Shown here: positions 1 through 8,347 of the stretch, piece by piece
How positions within the stretch are numbered: the first letter of the stretch is position 1
Layout: the number at the start of each line of letters is the position of its first letter
Assembly: GCF_037039395.1 (NCBI RefSeq)
Contig: NZ_CP146242.1
Location: forward strand, 186,001-250,000
Length of the DNA stretch: 64,000 nucleotides
Direction: 5' to 3'
DNA from: Agrobacterium vitis
GTDB taxonomy: Bacteria > Pseudomonadota > Alphaproteobacteria > Rhizobiales > Rhizobiaceae
Notes under the pieces: model-generated
What the model was told of the DNA's origin: nothing
What the model saw: the letters and a program-made list of their open reading frames with translations, nothing else
Databases searched by the model: none
Position numbers and translations under genes: made by a program

Positions 1-1012
1 TCAGCCATGGCAGGGGTTGCGGCGATGATTGCCGCGCCGATCACCACCAGGCTTGCGCACCGCTTCGGGGTGGCGCAGACGATGATCTGGGCGGTGCTGT
101 TGGCGGCGCTCAGTTCGCTCGGCTTCTACTACGCCGAAGCCTTCTGGATGTGGTTTCCCCTGCGGCTGGTGTTTCACGGCGCCACGACGACATTGTTCAT
201 CCTGTCGGAGTTCTGGATCAATGCCGCCGCCCCGCCATCGCGGCGCGGGCTGGTGCTCGGCATTTATGCCACCGTCCTGTCGGTCGGCTTTGCCGCTGGT
301 CCCCTGCTGTTTTCAATTGTCGGCAGTGAGGGCGTATTGCCCTTTGCCATCGGCGCGGTTGCCATCCTGATGGCAGCGGTGCCGATCTTCGTTGCCCGCA
401 ACGAAAGTCCGGCGCTGGATGAAAAGCCGGAGATGCATTTCTTCCGCTACATCTTCCTGGTACCAACCGCCACAGCCGCCGTCTTCGTGTTCGGCGCGGT
501 GGAAGTCGGTGGACTGTCACTGATGCCCGTCTATGCCACCCGTATCGGCTTCACAGAGGCTCAGTCAGCTTCTGCTGCTCACTGTCATGGGGGTTGGCAA
601 CATGGTGTTCCAGATCCCGCTTGGCATGCTCTCTGACAAGCTTAGGGATCGTCGCTTGCTACTCGGCGCCCTGGCGACGGTCGGACTGATCGGATCGCTG
701 CTGCTGCCGCTGATTTCCCATAGCTGGATGGCGATGGCCGTCATCCTGCTGTTCTGGGGCGGCTGCGTCTCCGGGCTCTATACTATCGGCCTCAGCCATC
801 TCGGCTCCCGACTCACAGGCTCCGACCTTGCCGCCGCCAATGCCGCCTTCGTTTTCTGTTATGCGGTTGGCACGGTGGCCGGACCACAAGTCGTGGGTGC
901 AGCCATCGATATGGGCGGAAATGCCGGTTTTGCCTGGTCGATTGCCGGATTCTTTGCGTTATATGTGGTTCTTTCCGTCGCACGATTGTTTTTCAAGGGT
1001 GCGCGGGGTTGA
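1..1012 (+). pseudogene. MFS transporter, 5' partial, with a +1 frameshift
   Basis: The window opens inside a major facilitator superfamily gene whose start lies upstream. The first reading frame gives typical MFS helices (a loop TTRLAHRFG between helices, then several hydrophobic segments) and runs to about residue GFTEAQSA. Homologous sequence then continues one frame over as LLLTVMGVGNMVFQIPLG and ends at the TGA at 1010-1012. An extra T at about 570-571 explains the shift: GCT CTG CTG has become GCTTCTGCTG. Without it the protein would be continuous to the C-terminus. MFS proteins export or import small solutes across the inner membrane; the substrate cannot be told. It could be a true pseudogene or a base-calling error. 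Confidence 0.8.
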
Positions 1013-1105
1013 CTTTTCGGTGGCGATTTGTAGTTTCCGCCCAGATTTGCCGTGGGCCCTGAAGGTCGTCACGGCTTTGTGTTATTCATGTAAGGCAGGA
1101 CGACC

Positions 1106-1273
1106 ATGGCCAAGGCTACAACCATCAAGATCAAGCTGCTGTCGACAGCCGATACGGGTTTCTTCTACGTCACCACCAAGAACAGCCGTACGATGACGGA
1201 CAAGATGACGAAGACGAAATACGACCCGATCGCTCGCAAGCATGTCGAGTTCAAGGAAACCAAGATCAAGTGA
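1106..1273 (+). CDS. rpmG: 50S ribosomal protein L33
   Basis: A 55-residue basic protein starting [20 protein letters not shown], the standard L33 length and sequence. It is a component of the large ribosomal subunit near the E site. It contains no cysteines, so it is the zinc-independent (C-minus) form. The ribosome binding site GGCAGGA lies about 5 bases before the ATG. A strong Rho-independent terminator follows about 27 bases after the stop, consistent with a short monocistronic transcript. The MFS gene ends 93 bases upstream. Confidence 0.97.
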   Translation: MAKATTIKIKLLSTADTGFFYVTTKNSRTMTDKMTKTKYDPIARKHVEFKETKIK

Positions 1274-1297
1274 TCCTGGTTCTTCGTGAGAAGATTG

Positions 1298-1328
1298 AAA
1301 AGCGCGCCCCATCCGGCGCGCTTTTTTT
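1298..1328 (+). terminator. Rho-independent terminator of rpmG
   Basis: Stem AGCGCGCC / GGCGCGCT around a short CCATC-type loop is followed directly by a run of seven T. It sits 25 bases after the rpmG stop codon. Confidence 0.9.
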
Positions 1329-1491
1329 ATACCTTTTTGAGGATGGGCCAGCACGCCACCCAGACCGACTCTAAAAGCCGAGCCAGATCCTGCCTGTGGC
1401 AATAGGCGTAAGGACGTTGTAGGGCGGCGCGAGGACAGTGACCCCACGCATAGGGGCGCGGGATAGAGTGCCGGAAACCATGCTGACCGTG

Positions 1492-1640
1492 AAACGCAAA
1501 ACGCCGCCTCCTGGATAGGAAGCGGCGTTAGAATGGGGGTCGGCGGGCATGCAATAACGGCACGAGGAACCGCTTGATAATCGCACACCTGCCGACCAAC
1601 CCCACGACCCAGGAGATGCGGCGGACCTGAGCACCATGGG
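1492..1640. other. Structured intergenic region with two long hairpins
   Basis: Two adjacent inverted repeats are visible. AACGCCGCCTCC ... GGAAGCGGCGTT (1500-1529) would, on the minus strand, be followed by TTTTGCG and resembles a terminator. GGTCGGCGGG pairs with CCTGCCGACC (about 1540-1602). Together they suggest a small RNA read from the minus strand from about 1640, ending at the 1500 hairpin. A 98-codon minus-strand reading frame (1371-1667) also crosses the region, but I see no ribosome binding site or family resemblance I can defend. Function unknown. Confidence 0.35.
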
Positions 1641-1669
1641 GTATTGGTTAAACCTGTTATTCGTCAATT

Positions 1670-2290
1670 TTTACTGCGTAATTCCTTAGATCCACAGGGA
1701 TCGAGGATATCTTTAAGCAGCTTATAAAAACGGCACTTATGAAGAACCATAGCGGTCGCGCAAACACAGCGTGCTATGGATGTATCGTAGTTGTACCAAC
1801 TATGCGCATATGAAAGAAAAAATCAACATTTTCTTAACTGTTGCATCTTTTCGATGTCGGCATGGTTAAATTCTATTCATTTTCACTTCTTAAAAAGAAA
1901 TAGAATTAACGCTCCAGAGAGGCAAGTATTTTCTCTGGAAAACTCTGGATATCGACGAAAAATCGTTGTTATCAACAATTCGAAAAACATAATTTTCTAT
2001 TAAACCAATTTTTCTACCCAGATCAGAGTAAAAAAATGAAATTATACCCTTATCTATTTATGGTATATTTTTTCTTTTTTTATAAGAATATAGGCATATT
2101 TCGAGCACATCTACACGCTTTTGGAAAAATCCAGGCAAGCATGGCTTCCCTGTCAGGAGCAAATTTTTGCCAACCCGTATCCTTGAGCGCGCGCAAGGAT
2201 GTAACGGAAAATCACGGCAGATGAATTTTTTGAAGACGCGGGAGAGCGGGCTCCCCGTGAACCAAAACACAAAGGCGCATCTGTGCTGAA
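1670..2290. other. AT-rich intergenic stretch without a supported gene
   Basis: About 600 bases between the structured region and pleD are clearly AT-rich compared with everything else here, with runs such as TTTTTTCTTTTTTTATAAG near 2070. The short reading frames in it (60-70 codons) have no convincing ribosome binding site or recognisable product. It may hold the far 3' region of pleD or decayed foreign DNA; no gene is called. Confidence 0.5.
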
Positions 2291-2296
2291 ATTAGT

Positions 2297-3667
2297 TTAG
2301 GCCGCCGCCGACACGACCCTGTTGCGGCCTTCAGTTTTGGCTTGATAGAGCGCGCGGTCTGCCTGTCTTAGCAAATGTTCCGGAGTGGCAATATCAATTC
2401 CTGCCGTGGCGATGCCAAGTGACGCCGTCACACTTAGTTCGCCGCCGGATTGCAAGCGAAACGGCTTTTTCTCTATCATCTCGCGCAAGCGCTCAGCGAC
2501 CGTACCGGCCATCTCCTGCGACGTATCGGGCATCACGACCACGAATTCCTCACCGCCATAGCGGCAGGCAAGATCGGCGCCGCGCACGGTGGCGCGAATA
2601 CGAGCGGCAAACTCCCGCAGGACGTCATCGCCCGCCTCATGGCCGTAGGTGTCATTGACCAGCTTGAACCGATCGATATCCACCAGGCATACCGAAAGCG
2701 GCTGCTTGCGCAGGCTGGAGCGCTCGAACAACACTTTGATATGGGTATCGAGATAGCGCCGATTGTGAAGTCCGGTGAGATCGTCCGTCACCGCCAGTTC
2801 GATGCTTTGCTGCACGCTGTTGCGCAGCCTGTCATTATACCGCTTGCGTCGAAGCTGGGTCAGCGTGCGTGCCAGCAGCTCATTGGTGTCGACGGGGCGC
2901 ACGATGTAATCGTTGACGCCCAGATCCAACGCCCGCACGATCAAGTATTCCTCTCCCGGTTCGGCGATCAGCAAAATCGGAATGAAGCGGGTACGGTCCA
3001 GCGACCGCAATTGCGAACACAGGCGCAACGGATCGTAATCCTCCAGCGTGCCGTTGACGATGACCAGGTCGAAATTGCTTTCCGCCGCCTCAAACAGCGC
3101 GGCCTGAGCGTCGGACATCGCCACGACATCGGCCACAGGCTTCAACGCCTTGATGATACGCTCCTGCGAACTGGCGCGGCTATCGACCAGCAAGACCTGG
3201 CCGACCTCGTCCATACGTCCATCCCCAAGATAAACGTTGCTGTCTATGCCGATTTTCTGCGCCGTCTCGGCGCGAATGCGCAGCTCATCGGAGAGGGTTT
3301 TCAGGCGCACCAGGCTTTTGACCCGGGAGATCAGTTGCAGATCGTTGACCGGCTTGGTCAGAAAATCGTCAGCGCCAGCCTTCAATCCTCTCACCCGGTC
3401 TGAGGGCTGGTCCAGCGCCGTGACCATGACCACAGGAATATGGGCGGTGCGGGGGTTGGATTTCAGCCGCTCGCAAACTTCAAAACCATCAATGCCTGGC
3501 ATCATGACATCGAGAAGAACGACGTCCACCTGGGTGCGGTCGCAGATGTCCAGCGCCTTCAATCCGTCTTCGGCCGTCAATACCTCGAAATATTCCGCCA
3601 GCAGCCGCGCTTCCAGCAGCTTCACATTGGCAGGAACATCATCAACAACCAGAATACGGGCTGTCAT
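2297..3667 (-). CDS. pleD: PleD-like response regulator diguanylate cyclase
   Basis: 456 residues with the PleD layout. An N-terminal receiver domain has acidic pocket D9-D10, phospho-acceptor D53 in VVLLDVMMPG, and Lys in TKPVND. A second, degenerate receiver adaptor spans about residues 155-275. A C-terminal GGDEF domain follows, with catalytic YGGEEF and an upstream RGAD allosteric I-site. It makes cyclic di-GMP from two GTP when phosphorylated; in Caulobacter it drives the swarmer-to-stalked transition at the cell pole. divK lies 170 bases upstream on the same strand, reproducing the known divK-pleD operon. Confidence 0.95.
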   Translation of the reverse strand: MTARILVVDDVPANVKLLEARLLAEYFEVLTAEDGLKALDICDRTQVDVVLLDVMMPGIDGFEVCERLKSNPRTAHIPVVMVTALDQPSDRVRGLKAGADDFLTKPVNDLQLISRVKSLVRLKTLSDELRIRAETAQKIGIDSNVYLGDGRMDEVGQVLLVDSRASSQERIIKALKPVADVVAMSDAQAALFEAAESNFDLVIVNGTLEDYDPLRLCSQLRSLDRTRFIPILLIAEPGEEYLIVRALDLGVNDYIVRPVDTNELLARTLTQLRRKRYNDRLRNSVQQSIELAVTDDLTGLHNRRYLDTHIKVLFERSSLRKQPLSVCLVDIDRFKLVNDTYGHEAGDDVLREFAARIRATVRGADLACRYGGEEFVVVMPDTSQEMAGTVAERLREMIEKKPFRLQSGGELSVTASLGIATAGIDIATPEHLLRQADRALYQAKTEGRNRVVSAAA

Positions 3668-3837
3668 CAGCCATCACCCCTTGAAGCAAGCCTGGCGCAC
3701 ACACGCTACCGGCTCTGCATGGACATTGCGCCAACCCGACAGACTGGCGTTTTATATAGAATTCAGCGCGCCGCGGTCCGTCAGGCATTTGCCCAGGTCT
3801 CATCGGCAATCACCTATGGGTTTAAGACACCTGCGCC

Positions 3838-4209
3838 TCAGGCGTCTCCCAGATAGGTCTTGATCGTTTCCAGGAATTTCGGCACGGAAATCGGCTTCGA
3901 CACATAGGCCTCGCACCCACCTTGGCGAATACGCTCTTCATCACCCTTCATGGCAAAGGCAGTCACCGCGATCACGGGAATGACGTGCAGCTCGCTATCC
4001 TGCTTCAGCCATTTGGTCACTTCCAGGCCGGAAACCTCCGGTAACTGTATGTCCATCAGAATCAGATCGGGATGATGTTTGCGTGCCAGTTCCAGCGCTT
4101 CCATGCCATTGCGGGTCTGGATGGTCGCATAGCCCGACGCTTCGATCAGATCACGAAACAGTTTCATGTTCAGCTCGTTATCTTCAACGATCATGACCTT
4201 TTTCGGCAT
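3838..4209 (-). CDS. divK: Single-domain cell-cycle response regulator DivK
   Basis: A 123-residue stand-alone receiver domain, [20 protein letters not shown], with acidic residues E9-D10, phospho-acceptor D53 in [10 protein letters not shown], and the conserved Lys in VSKPIS. There is no output domain, as expected for DivK. In alphaproteobacteria DivK, controlled by kinases and phosphatases of the DivJ/PleC type, signals to the CckA-CtrA pathway. The start at 4209 was chosen over an upstream in-frame ATG because MPKK is the family N-terminus. The gap up to 4451 is presumably its promoter. Confidence 0.95.
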   Translation of the reverse strand: MPKKVMIVEDNELNMKLFRDLIEASGYATIQTRNGMEALELARKHHPDLILMDIQLPEVSGLEVTKWLKQDSELHVIPVIAVTAFAMKGDEERIRQGGCEAYVSKPISVPKFLETIKTYLGDA

Positions 4210-4451
4210 TTTCAATCCTTGCTTTCCCGCCCTCCATGGTGGATGACAGGAGTAACAGACATAAAGATTCATTCTTTTGTGAAATAGATTTTAACGCGAT
4301 TTGGTTGAGAAATAGGTAATTCCCCGGCACATTGCGACACAAGTCAGCCAAGACAATTTAACCGTGATAAACCGAAAATAACAACCGGTTTAAGCGAGTT
4401 GGCCGGGTAGAACGAGCTGCCGGACGAAACAAACTGAAATGGGCCTAGACT

Positions 4452-4760
4452 GTGCGAGACAAAGTGACGATCAAGACGGTTTCAGCAGAGCGCGCCGAAC
4501 AAACGGCGATTGCCGTGCTGGGTTGGCTGGCGAGTGAGCCGGACATGCTGGGACGCTTTCTGTCCCTGACCGGCCTGGAGCCTCAGCAACTGCGCCTGGC
4601 CGTCAATGACCCGGAATTTCTGGCCGGACTTCTGGAGTTTCTCATGCAGCACGAACCGACCTTGCTGGAATTCTGCTCCGCCACACAGACCCGACCGGAA
4701 GATGTTATTGCAGCCTATCACGTCTATGTTCGGCCTGCACTTGATTCCGGTGAAATCTGA
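4452..4760 (+). CDS. DUF3572 family protein
   Basis: 102 residues starting at GTG, mostly helical, with the motif AIAVLGWLASEPDMLGRFL typical of DUF3572, a family of unknown function found in Rhizobiales next to divK. There is no signal peptide or membrane segment. The stop overlaps the start of the next gene by one base (TGATG), so the two are translationally coupled. A second GTG 12 bases downstream is an alternative start. Confidence 0.85.
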   Translation: MRDKVTIKTVSAERAEQTAIAVLGWLASEPDMLGRFLSLTGLEPQQLRLAVNDPEFLAGLLEFLMQHEPTLLEFCSATQTRPEDVIAAYHVYVRPALDSGEI

Positions 4761-5407
4761 TGGGCGAGATTGTCGACTTCAACCATGTTCGCCTGGCCGA
4801 CCGGCCATTGCTGATCAGCGATGTCGACGACGTCGTGCTGGAATTCCTGGTGCCCTTCGAGGCCTATCTCGACAGCCTTGGCCATCGTCTATTGCCGAAA
4901 TCCTTCCGACTGCATGGCAACATCGTGTCAGCCAAGGATCAGCTTGCGCTGGAAGATCAGATCGTCACGAATCTCCTGCTGACATTTTTCGAAAAACAGG
5001 AAGAGTGGCAGACCCCGTTTGGCGATGCCGTGGCCGTACTACAACGGATTGGCAAGATTGCAGATATTGTCTTTCTGACCGCCATGCCCCCCGCCTTTAC
5101 CGCCCAGCGGCGCCGTCTGCTGGATCGGCTGGGGCTGGATTTTCCCTTGCTGGCCACGGAAAGCCCAAAGGGGCCTGTCGTCAAAGCCCTGCATCGCGAC
5201 CGGCCCCTGCCCTTCGCCTTCATGGATGACATGGCCCACAATCTCCATTCCGTGGGAGAGCATGCGCCGGACTGCCTGCTGGTGCAAATCGGGCCGCAGT
5301 CAGAAATTCATCGCCATGCGCCGCCGCCTGGCCCCCATGTATTGCGTGCCGACGATTGGCACGATGCCAGCGAGCGGGTCCTCCGCCATTTCCAGGCGCG
5401 GATCTGA
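4760..5407 (+). CDS. HAD-superfamily hydrolase-like protein
   Basis: 215 residues. The N-terminal ISDVDDVVLEF matches HAD motif I (DxD), FLTAMPP fits motif II (threonine), and FAFMDDMAHN fits the acidic motif IV. This suggests a phosphatase or related phosphotransferase; the substrate is unknown. It is coupled to the DUF3572 gene by a one-base overlap and lies about 100 bases before dinB. Confidence 0.75.
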   Translation: MGEIVDFNHVRLADRPLLISDVDDVVLEFLVPFEAYLDSLGHRLLPKSFRLHGNIVSAKDQLALEDQIVTNLLLTFFEKQEEWQTPFGDAVAVLQRIGKIADIVFLTAMPPAFTAQRRRLLDRLGLDFPLLATESPKGPVVKALHRDRPLPFAFMDDMAHNLHSVGEHAPDCLLVQIGPQSEIHRHAPPPGPHVLRADDWHDASERVLRHFQARI

Positions 5408-5494
5408 TCCGCACCCGTCTTTTACATTTTCGGGGCTTGGGGATTAGCAAGGGTTCCCCTTGCAGGCCTTGAAAACCCGGCTTATGGTGGCGAT

Positions 5495-5509
5495 GTTCAA
5501 CTTATGTTC
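5495..5509 (+). promoter_or_regulatory. LexA (SOS) box upstream of dinB
   Basis: GTTC-AACTTAT-GTTC is an exact match to the alphaproteobacterial LexA operator, a direct repeat GTTC-N7-GTTC. It ends 6 bases before the ATG at 5516 and overlaps the upstream ATG at 5504, which argues that translation begins at 5516. A DNA-damage-inducible polymerase is a known type of LexA target. Confidence 0.75.
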
Positions 5510-5515
5510 TCGCCC

Positions 5516-6802
5516 ATGTCTGCTGCGCCGCCACTCCGCTCCGGCTTTTGTCGTGATTGCCTTTCGCTACAGGCGGAAGGCAAGCGGAGATGTACGGCTT
5601 GCGGCAGCCCTCGCCTCGTCTATCACCCTGAACTGTTTAAGCTGACATTGGCCCATATCGATTGCGATGCCTTTTATGCCTCAGTTGAAAAGCGCGACAA
5701 TCCAGACCTGATCGACAAACCATTGATCATTGGCGGCGGTAAGCGCGGCGTGGTTTCCACCGCCTGTTACGTGGCCCGCATCCATGGTGTGCGCTCGGCC
5801 ATGCCGATGTTCAAGGCGCTGGAAGCCTGCCCTGACGCCGTGGTCATTCCACCAAATATGGAAAAATATTCCCGCGTCGGCCGGCAAGTACGGGCAATGA
5901 TGGAGGAGTTGACCCCTCTGGTGCAACCCTTGTCCATTGATGAGGCCTTTCTGGAATTGAAAGGCACCGAAACATTGCACCACGCGCCACCCGCTCTTGT
6001 GCTGGCACGGCTTGCCCGGCGTATCGAATGTGAAATTGGCATCACCGTTTCCGTTGGTCTATCCTATTGTAAATTTTTGGCGAAAGTGGCGTCCGACCTG
6101 CAAAAACCCCGGGGATTTTCTGTCATCGGCGAGGCTGAAGCGCTGGATTTTCTGGCGCCCCGCCCTGTCACCACCATCTGGGGCGTCGGCAAAGCCTTCG
6201 CCAGCACCTTGGAAAAAGACGGCATTCGCACCATCGGGCAATTGCAAACCATGGAGGAAAGCGACCTGATCCGTCGCTATGGCAGCATGGGCCAACGACT
6301 GGCACGGCTATCGAAAGGCATCGACGACCGGGATGTCCATACCAATGACCCGGCCAAAAGCGTCTCCGCCGAAACCACGTTCTTTGACGATATTTCCCGC
6401 CGGGAAGACCTTGTTCCCCATCTGCGCAAGCTCTCGGAAAAAGTCGCCTGGCGCTTGAAAAAGCAGGAGCTGGCTGGACACACCGTTATCTTGAAGCTGA
6501 AAAGCGCCGACTTCAAATTGCGCACCCGCAATCGGCGGCTGGACGACCCCACCCAGCTCGCCGACCGGATCTTTCGCACGGGCCTGCAATTGCTGGATAA
6601 GGAAGCCGATGGCACAAAGTTTCGGCTGATCGGTATCGGCGTCAGCGATTTTGCCGATCCAAGCCTGGCCGACCCACCGGATCTGGTCGATCCGGACGCC
6701 GCCCGCCGCGCCAAGGCGGAAGCCGCCATGGACCAATTGCGGATGAAATTCGGCAAGGGCATGGTCGAAACCGGCTTCACCTTCGGCAGCAATAAAAAAT
6801 AG
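5516..6802 (+). CDS. dinB: DNA polymerase IV (Y-family)
   Basis: About 428 residues. The palm has [14 protein letters not shown] and SIDEAFLE, which carry the catalytic acidic residues. Fingers and thumb helix-hairpin-helix ([13 protein letters not shown]) follow, and a little-finger domain lies near the C-terminus. An N-terminal extension holds two CxxC pairs (CRDC, CTAC), a probable zinc ribbon seen in rhizobial DinB. Translesion synthesis is the known role. A LexA box lies over the promoter/start, so SOS induction is likely. The ATG at 5504 is possible but lies inside the box. Confidence 0.93.
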   Translation: MSAAPPLRSGFCRDCLSLQAEGKRRCTACGSPRLVYHPELFKLTLAHIDCDAFYASVEKRDNPDLIDKPLIIGGGKRGVVSTACYVARIHGVRSAMPMFKALEACPDAVVIPPNMEKYSRVGRQVRAMMEELTPLVQPLSIDEAFLELKGTETLHHAPPALVLARLARRIECEIGITVSVGLSYCKFLAKVASDLQKPRGFSVIGEAEALDFLAPRPVTTIWGVGKAFASTLEKDGIRTIGQLQTMEESDLIRRYGSMGQRLARLSKGIDDRDVHTNDPAKSVSAETTFFDDISRREDLVPHLRKLSEKVAWRLKKQELAGHTVILKLKSADFKLRTRNRRLDDPTQLADRIFRTGLQLLDKEADGTKFRLIGIGVSDFADPSLADPPDLVDPDAARRAKAEAAMDQLRMKFGKGMVETGFTFGSNKK

Positions 6803-6889
6803 CAACGATCAAAACATTGCCCGTCAACTTTGTGTGAGCGGCCCTGCCGGGTAAGCAATCGTTAAAGATCAACGTTTATTTTAGGATTC

Positions 6890-6945
6890 GGCCCACACGC
6901 GACTGCATCCTTTGTGCGTTTTATAAAACGCACGGCGTTGTAGGC
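6890..6945. repeat. Short palindromic intergenic repeat, copy 1
   Basis: A perfect 20-base palindrome, gtgcgttttataaaacgcac (6914-6933), is followed by GGCGTTGTA. A second diverged copy with the same flank lies at 11925-11990. The nested stems (inner GTGCG/CGCAC, outer GCG/CGYTGTA) resemble the small dispersed palindromes common between rhizobial genes. A regulatory role is not excluded. Confidence 0.6.
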
Positions 6946-7038
6946 GTTTACCAACTGATTTCATGGCACATCGTTGCTCACATGATCAGGCGACCTTTTG
7001 AAGGCCCAGTTTTTCCCGGTTTACATAATGAGGGCACC

Positions 7039-8274
7039 ATGACGGTCCGCACCATGTTTCGTTCGATGTTCCTGTCCGCTTCCGTGCTCGCGTTGAGCGC
7101 GACCCTATCGCAGGCCTCAGCCAGAGACGGCAGCGCATTGCAAATCATCGTGTCGAAACAGACGCAATCTCTCACGGTCTATGATGGAGACCGAATCGTC
7201 GCCTCTTCGAAGGTTTCAACTGGCAAGGAAGGTCATACGACGCCATCAGGCATCTTCTCGATCATCCAAAAGGCTAAATATCACGAATCCAACCTCTATT
7301 CGAATGCGCCCATGCCCTGGATGCAACGCATCACCTGGTCCGGCGTTGCCTTGCATGAATCAAGCAGCGTGCCAAACCGGCCAGCCTCACATGGCTGCGT
7401 GCGCCTGCCCGGCCAATTTGCACGTGAGCTCTATGGCATGACCCGGCTGGGTGCGCATGTGCTGATCAGCGATGCCCCGGTCGCGCCAGCTCCCATCGAG
7501 CATCCGTTTCTGTTCAGCCCGACGCAACAACAGCAAGGCCCCCAGATCCTGTCCGACGCGCGCCTGCGCGGTGCGGATGGCACCAGCAGCACAGAACCGG
7601 TGGAAGTGGCGATGGCCGATCTGCCCCGCCCCAAACCCCAGGCCGCAATTGCCAGCCAACCACCTTTGAGCCTGTTGATCACGTTTCGGGGTGAGACCGA
7701 AACCATCCATGACGCCCAACTTCTCTTGCAGGACATGGGATTTGAGACCGGCGGTCATGATGGTCTTGCCGGTCCCCTGACCCGCACGGCCATCCAGGGC
7801 TTTAAACGCTGGAAAGGCCTGCCCCTGAAGGGGCCGCTCATTACGCCGACATTCCTGAGCGCTCTCTATCAAAGCGCTGGCAAGCCGATGCCACCCTCTG
7901 GCCAAATCTATGTGCGCCAGGCATTCAAGCCGGTCTTCGACGCGCCTATTGTCATCGACCAGCCTCAAAAACCACTCGGCACGCATTTTTTCGCGGCAAA
8001 TCTGGAAATTGCCAATGGGAAGGCTCATTGGCAGGTAACCAGCCTTCAGTCGGCTCCGGCAGTCTCAAATTCGTCGATTGTCATCATTGGCAAGGGGCAG
8101 CCAACCACCCCCGATGGGTTGGATACGGTTCTCAATCGCATTCACATCCCGGACGACATCCGCGAGCGTATTGAAACGACCATGACGACAGGCACCGTGA
8201 TGACGATTACCGACCATGGGCTAGGCCAGGATACGGTTGACGGCACTGACTTCATCACCTACCTGCCGGGATAA
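7039..8274 (+). CDS. L,D-transpeptidase with peptidoglycan-binding domain
   Basis: About 411 residues. An N-terminal signal peptide (SMFLSASVLALSATLSQASA) favours the ATG at 7039 over the one at 6982. A YkuD domain follows with the catalytic signature RPASHGCVRLPG (active-site Cys). A PG_binding_1-like repeat lies further on (DAQLLLQDMGFETGG ... LTRTAIQGFKRWKGL). The C-terminal part is unassigned. L,D-transpeptidases make 3-3 cross-links or attach proteins to peptidoglycan in the periplasm, and are important in Rhizobiales, which grow from the pole. It stands alone between dinB and dnaE. Confidence 0.88.
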   Translation: MTVRTMFRSMFLSASVLALSATLSQASARDGSALQIIVSKQTQSLTVYDGDRIVASSKVSTGKEGHTTPSGIFSIIQKAKYHESNLYSNAPMPWMQRITWSGVALHESSSVPNRPASHGCVRLPGQFARELYGMTRLGAHVLISDAPVAPAPIEHPFLFSPTQQQQGPQILSDARLRGADGTSSTEPVEVAMADLPRPKPQAAIASQPPLSLLITFRGETETIHDAQLLLQDMGFETGGHDGLAGPLTRTAIQGFKRWKGLPLKGPLITPTFLSALYQSAGKPMPPSGQIYVRQAFKPVFDAPIVIDQPQKPLGTHFFAANLEIANGKAHWQVTSLQSAPAVSNSSIVIIGKGQPTTPDGLDTVLNRIHIPDDIRERIETTMTTGTVMTITDHGLGQDTVDGTDFITYLPG

Positions 8275-8347
8275 CGGCAATAGCGAAATAATCCATGTGG
8301 CCTGAGCACGTGCCGCAGTTTTGCGAGAGCGACGCCACAAAGAGTGG

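Noticed and set aside
1371..1667. A 98-codon minus-strand frame over the hairpins
   Set aside because: No ribosome binding site and no defensible family; listed as structured DNA instead.
4321..4400. CtrA binding site (TTAA-N7-TTAA) upstream of divK
   Set aside because: TTAACCGTGATAAACC matches only half of the motif; not strong enough to call.
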